Shown piece after piece: positions 24,109 to 33,043 of a stretch of DNA of 64,000 bases. This stretch comes from a virus. The DNA is taken from IMG/VR virus record IMGVR_UViG_3300047496_000172, positions 1 through 64,000 of that record; one strand, 5' to 3'. Below the pieces are notes generated by a model. That model had not been told where the DNA came from. It was given only the letters and a program-made list of their open reading frames with translations, and searched no databases. The position numbers were made by a program, and so were the translations under genes. Position 1 is the first letter of the stretch, and every line of letters starts with the position of its first letter.

Positions 24109-25678
24109 AACTCTTTCTAATCACGTGCTTTATATCTGCAACGAGATATTCTTTATCGCGAGTTGATAACTTTTCGTATATATTTAGTTCATCTTCTAAT
24201 TTATAGTCTAAATATCCATTGAATGATAATCCGCTGTTAACTGCTAACCATCCAACAAATCTCTTCCAAACATCGTCACCATAAAATTTAGGACGATACC
24301 AAGTTTCGCTACCATCTTGGCGAACCCAAAGCTGCTCTGCGTTTGATAACGATTCTAGAAAATAAGTCAAAGTATCTCTGGAACAACCACGATTATAAAA
24401 ATCATATACTTCATTATTGTTACCATAAGAAATCACTTGATCATTTATTTCTAATCTAACTGAAACGTTAAAGTAAGTCTTATAAATATTATAGTATACT
24501 ATAGACGTTACTTTTATACCATCCACATTTTTTTCATATAAACCTCTAATTCTCATAGAGGCATACTTTTTATCGTCTCTATATAACTCATTAGAGACAT
24601 CAGTATTCCATTTTACTGTTGCGTTAGGTTCAAAAAATCTATCTTCTCCTAATTTAATTGCTTGATCTTGGGATATTATAGGCTCAAACAACAAATCAGA
24701 TTTTAGAGCAACAACGTTTTCTATACGATTTTCGATATATTCTATTAAATGTTCAATAGACATCTCACGCATCATTTTAGATGGAATACCAAAACTATCA
24801 GTTGACCTACCATAAATAAAATCGACATGTAATCCGGAATCCCATTTGTCATTGTACTCCATTCGAAATTTTTTATCATCGATTTCGAATAACAAAATAG
24901 GGCGTTTCTTATCCCATTTGATATAACCTTTATATTGTTCAGCAAGTAGTTTCATGATGTTGAGTACAGCGACTTTCCACTCTTCCCAATTTGACTGATC
25001 CGCAAACGACGATACCTCCTTTCGCTTTGTATGGACATTACTATCAACAATCTTGATAATTTTAGTATTCAATACCAATATTTGATGAGGTTCATAGTTA
25101 TAGATAACGGAATTATTATCATCGTAAATATATGCTATGTTTTTCAGAGATTGAGCCCATGACATGATTTTATTCTTTTGCATAAGATAACAAAAAGTCC
25201 AAAGAGCACTTGCTGGACTATCTGGCTTAAAATGTGCAGGAAATGTTAGTTCAGCCTTATAGTGATTACCCTTCAAATTTTCAGTTGGAAGAAACAATTC
25301 TCCATTATCATAACGATCAACTTGAGCCCAAATATCAGCCCAACCATTCATTTTAGATACGCGATTAAAATCATCCCAATTAAATGATGATAGAACTATA
25401 CCTGGACTACTGAAATCTATACTAACAATAAAATAGTAAGGAAATTTTACTCCAAACTGATTACCACTTTTTACGCGGTCGCTATCATTATGGAGAAGCC
25501 AATTTGTTGGATAAAAATATATCCCATGGGGATCATTGTGGTGCTTCTTGGGATTTATTCCAAGCTTAGGAATATGAGAAAAATGAATGAACTTACCGGG
25601 ATATTTTTTAAGAACTGGAATGATAGGACTTTTGTCATACCAATTCAATTCGGTCAAAATTTCCATAAATTCGCGCAT
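24095..25678 (-). CDS. ART-like protein 1 with capsid-targeting-like leader
   Basis: Protein of 527 residues. Leader MREFMEILTELNW ends in L-T-E. Residues about 25-200 share a pattern with the protein at 33622: HFSHIPKLGINPKK, then PHGIYFYPTNWLL, which resembles ADP-ribosyltransferase-fold polyvalent proteins of phages. The remaining 300 residues are unrecognised. A GATAAATA box ends 5 nt before the ATG. The catalytic Arg/Ser/Glu set cannot be fixed by eye, so ADP-ribosylation is a hypothesis. Confidence 0.55.
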   Translation of the reverse strand: MREFMEILTELNWYDKSPIIPVLKKYPGKFIHFSHIPKLGINPKKHHNDPHGIYFYPTNWLLHNDSDRVKSGNQFGVKFPYYFIVSIDFSSPGIVLSSFNWDDFNRVSKMNGWADIWAQVDRYDNGELFLPTENLKGNHYKAELTFPAHFKPDSPASALWTFCYLMQKNKIMSWAQSLKNIAYIYDDNNSVIYNYEPHQILVLNTKIIKIVDSNVHTKRKEVSSFADQSNWEEWKVAVLNIMKLLAEQYKGYIKWDKKRPILLFEIDDKKFRMEYNDKWDSGLHVDFIYGRSTDSFGIPSKMMREMSIEHLIEYIENRIENVVALKSDLLFEPIISQDQAIKLGEDRFFEPNATVKWNTDVSNELYRDDKKYASMRIRGLYEKNVDGIKVTSIVYYNIYKTYFNVSVRLEINDQVISYGNNNEVYDFYNRGCSRDTLTYFLESLSNAEQLWVRQDGSETWYRPKFYGDDVWKRFVGWLAVNSGLSFNGYLDYKLEDELNIYEKLSTRDKEYLVADIKHVIRKSYENY

Positions 25679-25683
25679 TCGGG

Positions 25684-25691
25684 TATTTATC
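25684..25691 (-). promoter_or_regulatory. Late-type box for ART-like protein 1
   Basis: GATAAATA on the minus strand ends 5 nt before the ATG at 25678. Confidence 0.65.
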
Positions 25692-26058
25692 GATAAACTG
25701 TTAACCCAACAACTTTTTCAAAAATACATTTGTGTCTATGATAGAATCTTATCACACCCTCTGCCGAGTTTTCATAATAAAGTGGAATTCCAAATATAGT
25801 TCCAAAATATGTACCAATAAATACATTCATATTAGAAAAATTCATCTCGTGCGTATAGTAATATGGCGTATCATTAATATTAGATTGTTTTCTAAGTATA
25901 TTATAAACAAAAAAGGATATAGTTATATATTCAAAAAAATTATTCTCTGATATTTTGTTTTTAATAATATTTAATATCTCTTCTTCTTTCATGAAGATTT
26001 CTTTCGAAGTCAGTAGGATGGATTGAGATTGATGAACTCTCCTAACTACTTTTTTCAT
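25687..26058 (-). CDS. Hypothetical protein
   Basis: Protein of about 123 residues rich in Ile, Asn and Tyr. The ATG at 26058 overlaps the stop of the family gene at 26055. An internal start at MKEEEIL is also possible. Unrecognised. Confidence 0.5.
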   Translation of the reverse strand: MKKVVRRVHQSQSILLTSKEIFMKEEEILNIIKNKISENNFFEYITISFFVYNILRKQSNINDTPYYYTHEMNFSNMNVFIGTYFGTIFGIPLYYENSAEGVIRFYHRHKCIFEKVVGLTVYR

Positions 26059-26276
26059 GACCATTTCATTTTGAAATAAATCATATCAGTAATACTATCG
26101 AATTCTACAAAATTGTTTTCATAAGAAGCGCGATATTCAGTCTTTAAAACATCTTCAATCAGCTTTTTACCTTCTATTGTAGAATTTTTGTTTATTTCTT
26201 TAACGAAATTTATCCAAAAGAATGAACAAGCATGAAGCGTTGTCGCTAATTTGAAACCTATACGTTCGTCATTCAT
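26055..26276 (-). CDS. Small protein of the FKMKW family
   Basis: Protein of 73 residues ending in ITDMIYFKMKWS. The N-terminal WC motif is replaced by a HACSFFWINF stretch, so it is a divergent member. Overlaps the macro-domain gene. Function unknown. Confidence 0.6.
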   Translation of the reverse strand: MNDERIGFKLATTLHACSFFWINFVKEINKNSTIEGKKLIEDVLKTEYRASYENNFVEFDSITDMIYFKMKWS

Positions 26277-26730
26277 ATGGAATCTGTGCTCCATTCAAAT
26301 ATACGACCGGCTGGAAGTTGGTCGATTCTTCTTCGATAATTTGACTGATAATTTTCCACGAACCATTTGCTAACCCTGCGCCAATAAGAGGAAACGCAAT
26401 CGGGTCAGGAATGATCCGATTCATCTCTTTAACGGCAATACGGATAGCGTCATAGGCCACATAGACAATATTTGGGTTTCGACCATAATATTTTTGAGAA
26501 ATGACATTTAACAGCACTCTTCCATCGCAATCCACTGGAATTATTTGACCTAATTCAAGATGATTGCCTTGATCAACATAAATTTTATGGTATTCGTCAA
26601 AAACATGCGGCCACTTTTCTCTAATAATCTTGGCCAGACCGCTATTTTGAACGCCGCGTGAATTGCAACCTTGCACAAAATAATGTTCATTACATTCTAG
26701 CAAATCACCGGATTTATAAACGATTTTCAT
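26269..26730 (-). CDS. Macro-domain protein
   Basis: Protein of 153 residues, the size of a single macro domain. The N-terminal GDLLECNEHYFVQGCNSRG and the later PLIGAGLANGSW loop are the ADP-ribose-binding signatures. Such domains remove ADP-ribose from proteins or hydrolyse ADP-ribose-1''-phosphate, the latter fitting the phage RNA ligase and tRNA repair. The macro domain lies in the same neighbourhood as WGR, SLOG and ART-like genes. Confidence 0.85.
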   Translation of the reverse strand: MKIVYKSGDLLECNEHYFVQGCNSRGVQNSGLAKIIREKWPHVFDEYHKIYVDQGNHLELGQIIPVDCDGRVLLNVISQKYYGRNPNIVYVAYDAIRIAVKEMNRIIPDPIAFPLIGAGLANGSWKIISQIIEEESTNFQPVVYLNGAQIPYE

Positions 26731-27317
26731 AATCTTCGCATTTCATGATAATCATAAACATCCGTAGCATCCTCACCATATTGCATTTTAGCATAGATCA
26801 AATCTTCTTCCGACGAAAGAAGAAGAAATGTATAGACACTATTGACTCTAAAACCTAAAGAAGAAGTTTTCGGATTTATCCTTCTTACACCATGTCCAAT
26901 CTTACATTTTGTAGCTATACCTAACGGTTTTTCATGATGATTTTCAGCTATTAGAATATATTTGAACACATATCCGGATTTAACTGAATTTTTTATAAAA
27001 GAAATTTCGTCATTTCTATTCAATTTCCAGTAAGGTTCATTAAAAACCTTGTAAACAAATTCCTTAAAATATGTAAAATCAAACGCCGTATTAGGATATC
27101 GAACAACCTCATGAATTTCTATTTCGAGTATTTCAATAATTGGCCAATTCCCTTGAGATAATAAACTATATCTTTCAAGGGTAGGTAATGGATTTTTGGC
27201 AAACAATTGAGGACGTTTAGTAAATTTCGGATAAGGACCACTAGAACTCCAATTCCAATCATATCCTATGAAATCTTCCCCCGTTTGGGCATTACACACA
27301 CGAAAATATTTTGTCAT
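26727..27317 (-). CDS. Hypothetical protein with an AKMQY motif
   Basis: Protein of 196 residues. The segment EEDLIYAKMQYGEDA near residue 175 resembles the F-K-M-x-W signature but is followed by 18 further residues. Host-type promoter upstream. The N-terminal VCNAQTGEDFIGYDW is not assigned. Confidence 0.6.
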   Translation of the reverse strand: MTKYFRVCNAQTGEDFIGYDWNWSSSGPYPKFTKRPQLFAKNPLPTLERYSLLSQGNWPIIEILEIEIHEVVRYPNTAFDFTYFKEFVYKVFNEPYWKLNRNDEISFIKNSVKSGYVFKYILIAENHHEKPLGIATKCKIGHGVRRINPKTSSLGFRVNSVYTFLLLSSEEDLIYAKMQYGEDATDVYDYHEMRRL

Positions 27318-27324
27318 ACCTTTT

Positions 27325-27352
27325 TATATCGAACGGCATCCTATTTTGTCAA
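27325..27352 (-). promoter_or_regulatory. Host-type promoter for the 27317-25687 gene string
   Basis: On the minus strand TTGACA and GATATA are separated by 16 nt, 8 nt before the ATG at 27317. Confidence 0.5.
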
Positions 27353-27357
27353 GTTCG

Positions 27358-28701
27358 TTAAAGGCGCAACCTCCAATAACCAGGGCCATAAACACCATCA
27401 AGTGCGAGCATCCATTCACTGCCCGTCCACTTAAGTTGCCGCCCACTTTGTAAGTTTACGACATATTGCGGCGGGCTACCAAAAGCCGAGAAACTAACAA
27501 CCCATCTTGATAGCGATACATTATACTGAATTATGTCTCCATATCTAGCTGATAATGTTCCCCAGGCAACACTATTTCCTATATCATGCACAAGTAAATA
27601 TCTTTGACCATCTACCGCCGCTGGTAAACTACCATCTCCTGGATAATTTAAAACTGGATTGATAATCGCGTTCACTGCTGGTAAAGTATTAGCTGGAAGC
27701 GTTGAAGGATCAATTTGCCATAATAAATTTAAAGCATTTGAAGGATCAATTTGAAACGTTCCCGTTACGCCTGGACCATTTATATCTGTCGTAGTCAGCA
27801 AAGTTAATTCACTTGACGATGGGCGCAATTCACCATATTGTTTTAAGAACGTACTCCATACATAGGCATTACCGGTAGGATCAGTTTGTCCTTCTTTTTG
27901 AATATATGTTATAACTCCGTTTGAAACTGATATGTGTTGTTCTTCTGGAGTAACAATAATTTGAACATAAGTATTCCCGGCATGAGAATCATAAATTAAT
28001 CCTGGAACGCGTGCAGTATCGTTTATGTTCGTAATGATTTGGTTAATTATTTTTTGTTGTTTTATTTTTGCTGGTGGAGAAAGCCAAATTGGAATACGTA
28101 AAGTTATCGTCATAACATCAATTTCATCAGACGTTCCTATTGGAATAGAACGAGAAGAATAATTTATATCTTCAACATAGGCTGTAGTTAAAGCCGACCA
28201 GTCAAGTGCATTTTGGCTATTTTGTATGTCAAAAGAAGGATATATTGCTGTAAGAATTTGTTCACTCAACTGATATTTTTGACTTAAATTTGAAGTCCAA
28301 ATATCAATTTGAATTTTCATTTCAAATGGTAAAGGCATAATCCGATCAACCGTATATCTACGACCATCGTTCTCAGTATAGATATTATTGACAATTTCTC
28401 GTTCCACCACTTGACGAGAATCTACATAGCTTCTGTTCTGCAATCTATCTGGAGTACCAGTTAAAGCAGTTTGCCAAACGGTAATCATTGGAACCGTCAA
28501 TAATGTATTTTCCGATTGATTTCGCATGATATTAGCTACAACTCTATTAGTAGTAGCCATTCGACATGGAACGAGCATTTCTACCGGAGGATTCCCTCCA
28601 CTACTACCGGTTTTATATTGAAAACCAGAAAATCCGCGTATTATCTGCTCAAGAAATCGTTCTTGCTGGCGATCATAAAAATAATCTATATGTTGTATCA
28701 T
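27358..28701 (-). CDS. Tail sheath stabiliser/completion protein, T4 gp15-like
   Basis: Protein of 447 residues. The N-terminal DYFYDRQQERFLEQIIRGFS, the MPLPFEMKIQIDIWTSN strand and the later DINYSSRSIPIG with TITLRIPIWLSPP follow the order and spacing of T4 gp15, which caps the tail tube and sheath. The C-terminal 170 residues are an extra domain compared with T4. A CATAAATA box ends 5 nt before the ATG, typical of the late genes here. Confidence 0.8.
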   Translation of the reverse strand: MIQHIDYFYDRQQERFLEQIIRGFSGFQYKTGSSGGNPPVEMLVPCRMATTNRVVANIMRNQSENTLLTVPMITVWQTALTGTPDRLQNRSYVDSRQVVEREIVNNIYTENDGRRYTVDRIMPLPFEMKIQIDIWTSNLSQKYQLSEQILTAIYPSFDIQNSQNALDWSALTTAYVEDINYSSRSIPIGTSDEIDVMTITLRIPIWLSPPAKIKQQKIINQIITNINDTARVPGLIYDSHAGNTYVQIIVTPEEQHISVSNGVITYIQKEGQTDPTGNAYVWSTFLKQYGELRPSSSELTLLTTTDINGPGVTGTFQIDPSNALNLLWQIDPSTLPANTLPAVNAIINPVLNYPGDGSLPAAVDGQRYLLVHDIGNSVAWGTLSARYGDIIQYNVSLSRWVVSFSAFGSPPQYVVNLQSGRQLKWTGSEWMLALDGVYGPGYWRLRL

Positions 28702-28706
28702 AGTGC

Positions 28707-28714
28707 TATTTATG
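28707..28714 (-). promoter_or_regulatory. Late-type box for the gp15-like gene
   Basis: CATAAATA on the minus strand ends 5 nt before the ATG at 28701. Confidence 0.7.
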
Positions 28715-28759
28715 TAAAAAAATATTGAAAGAAACGATCATCATCCGTCATAATAAATT

Positions 28760-29407
28760 ATGAAAAAAACTAAACCATTAGCCAACCGCGCCGCAAAGCG
28801 TATGAACAACAACTATACCGGAACGGTGTTAAAAGTATCACCAAATTATAACCAAAATAATTCGCCAAATAACGCCGTTGGTTCGTGTAGTAATAGTGGA
28901 TCACAATATGGCGGCAAAAACACAACAATATCTCCTAACAAAAAATATTTAGCTATGGTAGTACAAAGAGTACATGGTGGATGGGGCTATGTAAGAACAA
29001 ATACGCATTGTTTAGATGTAACATCAGAACCCATATTATACTTAGAAGAATACGGAAATGAACTTATTGAATTATGGAAACGAGTGGTTATAGATAACGC
29101 AATCCCGTGGGAAGATAGTGTTCGGTATGAAACTTTGCGAATTGTTAAATATTCTTCTAATATTGAAGATAAGACTTTAGAATTACTTGGTGATTTTGAT
29201 CAAGCAAATGAGATTATTAGGCGTTCTGCGGTGTCGAAACTCACTGCGATGGAATCTAAATTGTTAGGATTAGATTTTCACAAAACCAAACAAATAATGA
29301 TGTCTAATTCTGAGTTTGATATTAGTGCTAAACAAACATTAAATACTTTAAGTAAAACTTCTGCGCATTTGACATTAGAATTACAATTAAAAGACCTAAT
29401 TAACTAA
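28760..29407 (+). CDS. Hypothetical protein inside the structural region
   Basis: Protein of 215 residues on the plus strand within a minus-strand structural block. The N-terminus is basic and Asn-rich (low complexity to about residue 55), followed by a helical domain. It has no ribosome-binding site; an AATAAATT sequence abuts the ATG. A DNA-packaging or head role is possible but no motif supports it. Confidence 0.6.
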   Translation: MKKTKPLANRAAKRMNNNYTGTVLKVSPNYNQNNSPNNAVGSCSNSGSQYGGKNTTISPNKKYLAMVVQRVHGGWGYVRTNTHCLDVTSEPILYLEEYGNELIELWKRVVIDNAIPWEDSVRYETLRIVKYSSNIEDKTLELLGDFDQANEIIRRSAVSKLTAMESKLLGLDFHKTKQIMMSNSEFDISAKQTLNTLSKTSAHLTLELQLKDLIN

Positions 29408-29949
29408 ATTCTTTGAATAGTAAATAAACTATTTGTTTTTGATACAGTTGGTTGACCTTCTACAACTGTAAAAGGAATATTTCCTACATTTCTGTTTCGT
29501 TTCTGACGACATGCTTCGATATATTCTGATTTTGTCGCGGAACGAATAAATCGAGAATTATTGAAACGTTTATCGATATTCCGAGAAAAAATTGTATCAA
29601 TCCAAACCCCGCCGGATGCTGGAAACCACACCAAGGCCCCAGGCTTCATTTCTAGGCCGCCTCTATCTAAAGAGATATATCCATCATCCAAATACTCACG
29701 AATGGTTCCAGCCTCATCAGGAATATAAGAATCAATAATATTAGCGGCAATGAACGATTCCATCTTCTTATAATTTATTTCATCATTTCGTTGCTTTTTA
29801 AGTTTTTTTAAAGCTAACCGATACCATGGAAGAGGTACTTGAACGGTTTCTAAATAATCGTCAGATATAGAACCTATATTATCAACTAAAAGACGAATAT
29901 CTGGTTTTCTTGTGGCTTCATAAAGCAATAAATCTATTTGTGATCTCAT
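29404..29949 (-). CDS. Hypothetical structural-region protein
   Basis: Protein of 181 residues directly after the gp14-like gene (start overlaps its stop by a few nt). Central GALVWFPASGGVWIDTIF suggests a beta-rich fold. No T4 counterpart recognised. Probably a tail or head-completion protein by position. Confidence 0.6.
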   Translation of the reverse strand: MRSQIDLLLYEATRKPDIRLLVDNIGSISDDYLETVQVPLPWYRLALKKLKKQRNDEINYKKMESFIAANIIDSYIPDEAGTIREYLDDGYISLDRGGLEMKPGALVWFPASGGVWIDTIFSRNIDKRFNNSRFIRSATKSEYIEACRQKRNRNVGNIPFTVVEGQPTVSKTNSLFTIQRI

Positions 29950-29950
29950 A

Positions 29951-31228
29951 TTAATCAAATGCTACTGCATTCCCAACCGCTTCTATAGTACCATAAGAAT
30001 TTGCAAAAGACATTCCACCCGCAGACACATTACTAATATCAGTGATTGATCCAACACCGGAGAACAATACTAATCCGGCACTTTCTGCTTCTCCGTCATC
30101 TTCTATATCACCAATAGCCGGAATAATATCCGCCATAGCAGGTTGCGTTAAAGTTATACCACCATAATTTTTATTAATGGCAACCGCATTCGAAAGACCT
30201 TGCTTTTGTGGAATTACAGTACCATCTGAAAATTCAGTATTATTATCGTTATTGATAAAATCATGAAGTAGACGATTTGCAACCGACCATTCTTGTTGAC
30301 GGCGGTCAAATTCTTGTATTTGCCAGCCATTTATAACTCGTTTGAAAAGAGTTGCTGGAGAATAATCAGTTCTTAAAAAATAATCTCCAACGGTTGGTGA
30401 TCCTGGGAAAGAGGTTCCTTGAGACAAAAGTTGACCATTAGGTGGAATGCCATCTGAAGCAAATACCCATGGATATTCTGAGCCCAATTCTGTTCCTGGC
30501 ATAATCCAAAATTGTTGCGTTTCAAAATAGCGATATTTAAAATTAGCAACCGCTGCATCTACAACAGAATTATTGATGCCTTGCTCAGTAGCAAGCGTGG
30601 ACATAAGACTTCCCAGAGTCCCTACATCATTCAGTCCAAACGGATCAGTGGCTTGTTGATTTAGAATATCAGCAAATTCCTGACTTGCAGTCATGGGAGA
30701 ACATTTAATTCGCCAAATATGTTGGAACCAAGTAGAAGAATAACCATCAGTAGCCCAGCTACCTTCATCTACAACAAAAAATGCATTGATGGCGGGAGCA
30801 TCACCTGGAATTTGATCGTCTCTACGGTGAGGAAGTTCAATAACATCTCCAGCAATAATACGACGACCGCACGCAGCAACCATATCATTTAAATGTATTT
30901 CTAAAAATAAAGTATCATCCGTAAGAAAAATACCAAATTGTTTCATATCAAAACTTATATCTTGTACGTTATAAGTTCCTCTTAATTCTCTAATGCATGG
31001 ATCATATTTACGATCTCTGTTTTCAAGAAATAACGTATCTTGAATACTCGAAATACCGCCAGCCATAATCGCTCCATTAGCGGCCGCTTGATCATAAACT
31101 CCCGCATACAAATGGACATATACCGCTGTTCCAGAAACATACATGAACCGAGAAATATTTTTATCCATGAAATTATAATTTTTACCGTGGCGAGCATTAA
31201 CACCATGCCATAAAGCCAATTTAGGCAT
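29951..31228 (-). CDS. Neck protein, T4 gp14-like
   Basis: Protein of 425 residues. The middle part follows T4 gp14: FGIFLTDDTLFLEIHL, an IIAGDVIELPHRRD turn, then AFFVVDEGSW and a later HIWRIKCSPM. gp14 connects the portal vertex to the tail. The second half is Gly/Ala-rich and longer than in T4. The ATG overlaps the end of the J-domain gene. The gp13- and gp15-like genes are within 4 kb, which supports the assignment. Confidence 0.65.
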   Translation of the reverse strand: MPKLALWHGVNARHGKNYNFMDKNISRFMYVSGTAVYVHLYAGVYDQAAANGAIMAGGISSIQDTLFLENRDRKYDPCIRELRGTYNVQDISFDMKQFGIFLTDDTLFLEIHLNDMVAACGRRIIAGDVIELPHRRDDQIPGDAPAINAFFVVDEGSWATDGYSSTWFQHIWRIKCSPMTASQEFADILNQQATDPFGLNDVGTLGSLMSTLATEQGINNSVVDAAVANFKYRYFETQQFWIMPGTELGSEYPWVFASDGIPPNGQLLSQGTSFPGSPTVGDYFLRTDYSPATLFKRVINGWQIQEFDRRQQEWSVANRLLHDFINNDNNTEFSDGTVIPQKQGLSNAVAINKNYGGITLTQPAMADIIPAIGDIEDDGEAESAGLVLFSGVGSITDISNVSAGGMSFANSYGTIEAVGNAVAFD

Positions 31229-31871
31229 GTTGTCCACCGCTAATCTTATCTAATAATTCTGGTAATTTTCGAACAAATTGTTGATCGTTTCCAGGATTCA
31301 AATTAAACGAGTCATGCTCAAACATTATTGGAGGATGGCTCATTTTTCCATCCAAATATATCAACTCTAATTCTGTAGTCATATGATGGTATTTAGAATG
31401 AACAAAGATAGCCCTGCAATTAAACAAACGATCTTCCCAAATTTTCATAGCTTCTACCATTTCATCGAATATCTCTGGACATCCAAATACAGTGATACAA
31501 TTTCTGAAAAAATAACCATCAAAATTCCAAATAGTATATTCGGCTCTTCCTTTTTTACCAAGAGATAATTCATCCATCTTTTCTTGAAAGTAATCCGAAT
31601 GATGAAAATTCTTACCAAATGTCGATTTTTTAGGAATTGATACTTGAGGATTAGCTTTTGTCAAAATATCGGTAGCATCACTTATTTCTTTGAAAATTTC
31701 AGAATTTCCACCCATATCGGGATGGTGCTTTCTAGCAAATTCCTTAAATTTCTGCTTAATTTGCTCTGGCGTTTTATTCCTTGCATCGTATCCGTATTTT
31801 CGAAATACCGCTATAGCTTGAGGCACAGAGGTTGCCTCCATAACAATGTTGATAAAATCACGAATATTCAT
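31221..31871 (-). CDS. J-domain protein with capsid-targeting-like leader
   Basis: Protein of 216 residues. The leader MNIRDFINIVMEA matches the T4 capsid-targeting pattern with V-M-E before Ala. A J-domain follows (about residues 20-80) with the invariant HPD in FARKHHPDMGGN, so it could recruit host DnaK. The C-terminal 130 residues are unrecognised. A GATAAATA box ends 5 nt before the ATG, so it is a late gene. Packaging and delivery with the DNA is inferred. Confidence 0.75.
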   Translation of the reverse strand: MNIRDFINIVMEATSVPQAIAVFRKYGYDARNKTPEQIKQKFKEFARKHHPDMGGNSEIFKEISDATDILTKANPQVSIPKKSTFGKNFHHSDYFQEKMDELSLGKKGRAEYTIWNFDGYFFRNCITVFGCPEIFDEMVEAMKIWEDRLFNCRAIFVHSKYHHMTTELELIYLDGKMSHPPIMFEHDSFNLNPGNDQQFVRKLPELLDKISGGQHA

Positions 31872-31876
31872 TTGAT

Positions 31877-31884
31877 TATTTATC
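31877..31884 (-). promoter_or_regulatory. Late-type box for the J-domain gene
   Basis: GATAAATA on the minus strand ends 5 nt before the ATG at 31871. Confidence 0.7.
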
Positions 31885-31887
31885 TAG

Positions 31888-31915
31888 TTGACAAAAGATT
31901 TTAATGAAGTAAAAT
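31888..31915 (+). promoter_or_regulatory. Host-type promoter for the RMF/AT-hook gene
   Basis: TTGACA and TAAAAT separated by 16 nt, 27 nt before the ATG at 31943, with GAAGGAGAA as ribosome-binding site. Divergent from the J-domain late box. Confidence 0.75.
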
Positions 31916-31942
31916 ATCTTCAATAATCGAAGGAGAAATCTG

Positions 31943-32377
31943 ATGCATAGTCAAATTTGGATGGATGGCTACAATTATTTGATGGCGCGGACGGCCAATC
32001 CTTATCCTCGTGACTCGGTGGAACATCGCGATTGGTTCGACGGTTGGACGCATCGTTTTCGTGGCATTCCGATTGATGAACCGCTTCCCCAAGACCTTTT
32101 TGATGAATATTGTGGAATTAGCGACGACGAACTTATTCGCCGTCACGCCATAGCGCGTCAAGCTCACGCAATGGCAGACGAAGCTGCCTTTGAAAATAGA
32201 GGCGAGATTCCCGAAGGAGAGATCATTCTTGCTGGTCCTGCACCAAAACGTGGGCGGCCTCCGGGTTCAAAAAACAAAACTATCGGAAATGGGAACAGCC
32301 TCTCTATGATTCCTACGGCTACCGGTCAAAAGCGGCGTGGGCGCCCGCCGGGTTCAAAAAATAAAAAGAAGGGTTGA
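31943..32377 (+). CDS. RMF/CrpP-like domain plus two AT-hooks
   Basis: Protein of 144 residues. Residues 5-42 (DGYNYLMARTANPYP, then HRDWFDGW) fit the ribosome modulation factor/CrpP pattern of G...A..G..NPY...W..GW. The C-terminal part has two RGRPPGSKNK repeats, canonical AT-hooks that bind the minor groove of AT-rich DNA. The combination could couple ribosome or RNA binding to DNA. A strong terminator follows. Confidence 0.72.
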   Translation: MHSQIWMDGYNYLMARTANPYPRDSVEHRDWFDGWTHRFRGIPIDEPLPQDLFDEYCGISDDELIRRHAIARQAHAMADEAAFENRGEIPEGEIILAGPAPKRGRPPGSKNKTIGNGNSLSMIPTATGQKRRGRPPGSKNKKKG

Positions 32378-32441
32378 CAGTTCCAACCTGCCTCTTTATA
32401 GAGAGGATACTCCTTTTGGAGCGGATGGCTTAAATGTCATT

Positions 32442-32493
32442 CTAAAGCTACTGATGCCAGTCGCCCCCCAACTGTGCATCGGTAGCTTTTTTA
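32442..32493 (+). terminator. Rho-independent terminator
   Basis: AAAGCTACTGATGC pairs with GCATCGGTAGCTTT and is followed by a T run. It lies 65 nt downstream of the RMF/AT-hook gene and overlaps the end of the convergent gene at 32491. Confidence 0.85.
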
Positions 32494-32982
32494 ATTTTGC
32501 ATTACCATGTTTATATCGTCAATATAAGCATCCCCATTTACTGGAAATAATATCATTAGACCGTCATTGACGGTAAATCCTATTGGAAAATCTATAAATA
32601 TTCTGGCAAATATAGGATTTTGTTTAGCTCTTAACCAATCAGAGTGATTTAATTTAACCAATTCATCTAAACTATTTTCAGATGCTATACCATTCCCCCA
32701 AAATAAAACGTGTTCAGTATTTGCCCAACCTTGCATTGTATTTTCCGGAAAATTAACACCAAACAAATTTCCAGCATCATTGACCAGATCGCCATGCGTG
32801 GAATGCCAGTGATTTCCCATAAGCATATGACGATCACCCACAATGATCCTTGCTTGTTCGCTTTCAAACGTTTTTATAAACGAATTGAACTGATGCCGCG
32901 TTGGATCAAGAATGATAGGCGTTTTACCTCCATCTCTTAATTCAATCATCTCTACCTTTTCTAATAACTCTATGAAGCGCAT
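32491..32982 (-). CDS. Hypothetical protein with capsid-targeting-like leader
   Basis: Protein of 163 residues. The leader MRFIELLEKVE has the L-L-E cleavage pattern. The rest contains HWHSTHGDLVNDAGN and a VLFWGNG segment but no family I recognise. A GATAAATT box ends 5 nt before the ATG, a one-base variant of the late box. Probably a packaged head protein (inference). Confidence 0.6.
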   Translation of the reverse strand: MRFIELLEKVEMIELRDGGKTPIILDPTRHQFNSFIKTFESEQARIIVGDRHMLMGNHWHSTHGDLVNDAGNLFGVNFPENTMQGWANTEHVLFWGNGIASENSLDELVKLNHSDWLRAKQNPIFARIFIDFPIGFTVNDGLMILFPVNGDAYIDDINMVMQN

Positions 32983-32987
32983 ACATT

Positions 32988-32995
32988 AATTTATC
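32988..32995 (-). promoter_or_regulatory. Variant late-type box (GATAAATT)
   Basis: GATAAATT on the minus strand ends 5 nt before the ATG at 32982. Confidence 0.5.
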
Positions 32996-33009
32996 CAAGA
33001 ATCTAAATA

Positions 33010-33037
33010 TTGACTTGAAGTTGGATTTGATTCTAAT
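33010..33037 (+). promoter_or_regulatory. Host-type promoter before the gene-free 33-kb region
   Basis: TTGACT and TCTAAT separated by 16 nt. No coding frame follows for about 570 nt, so the promoter would transcribe the structured region 33044-33580. Confidence 0.6.
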
Positions 33038-33043
33038 ATCACA

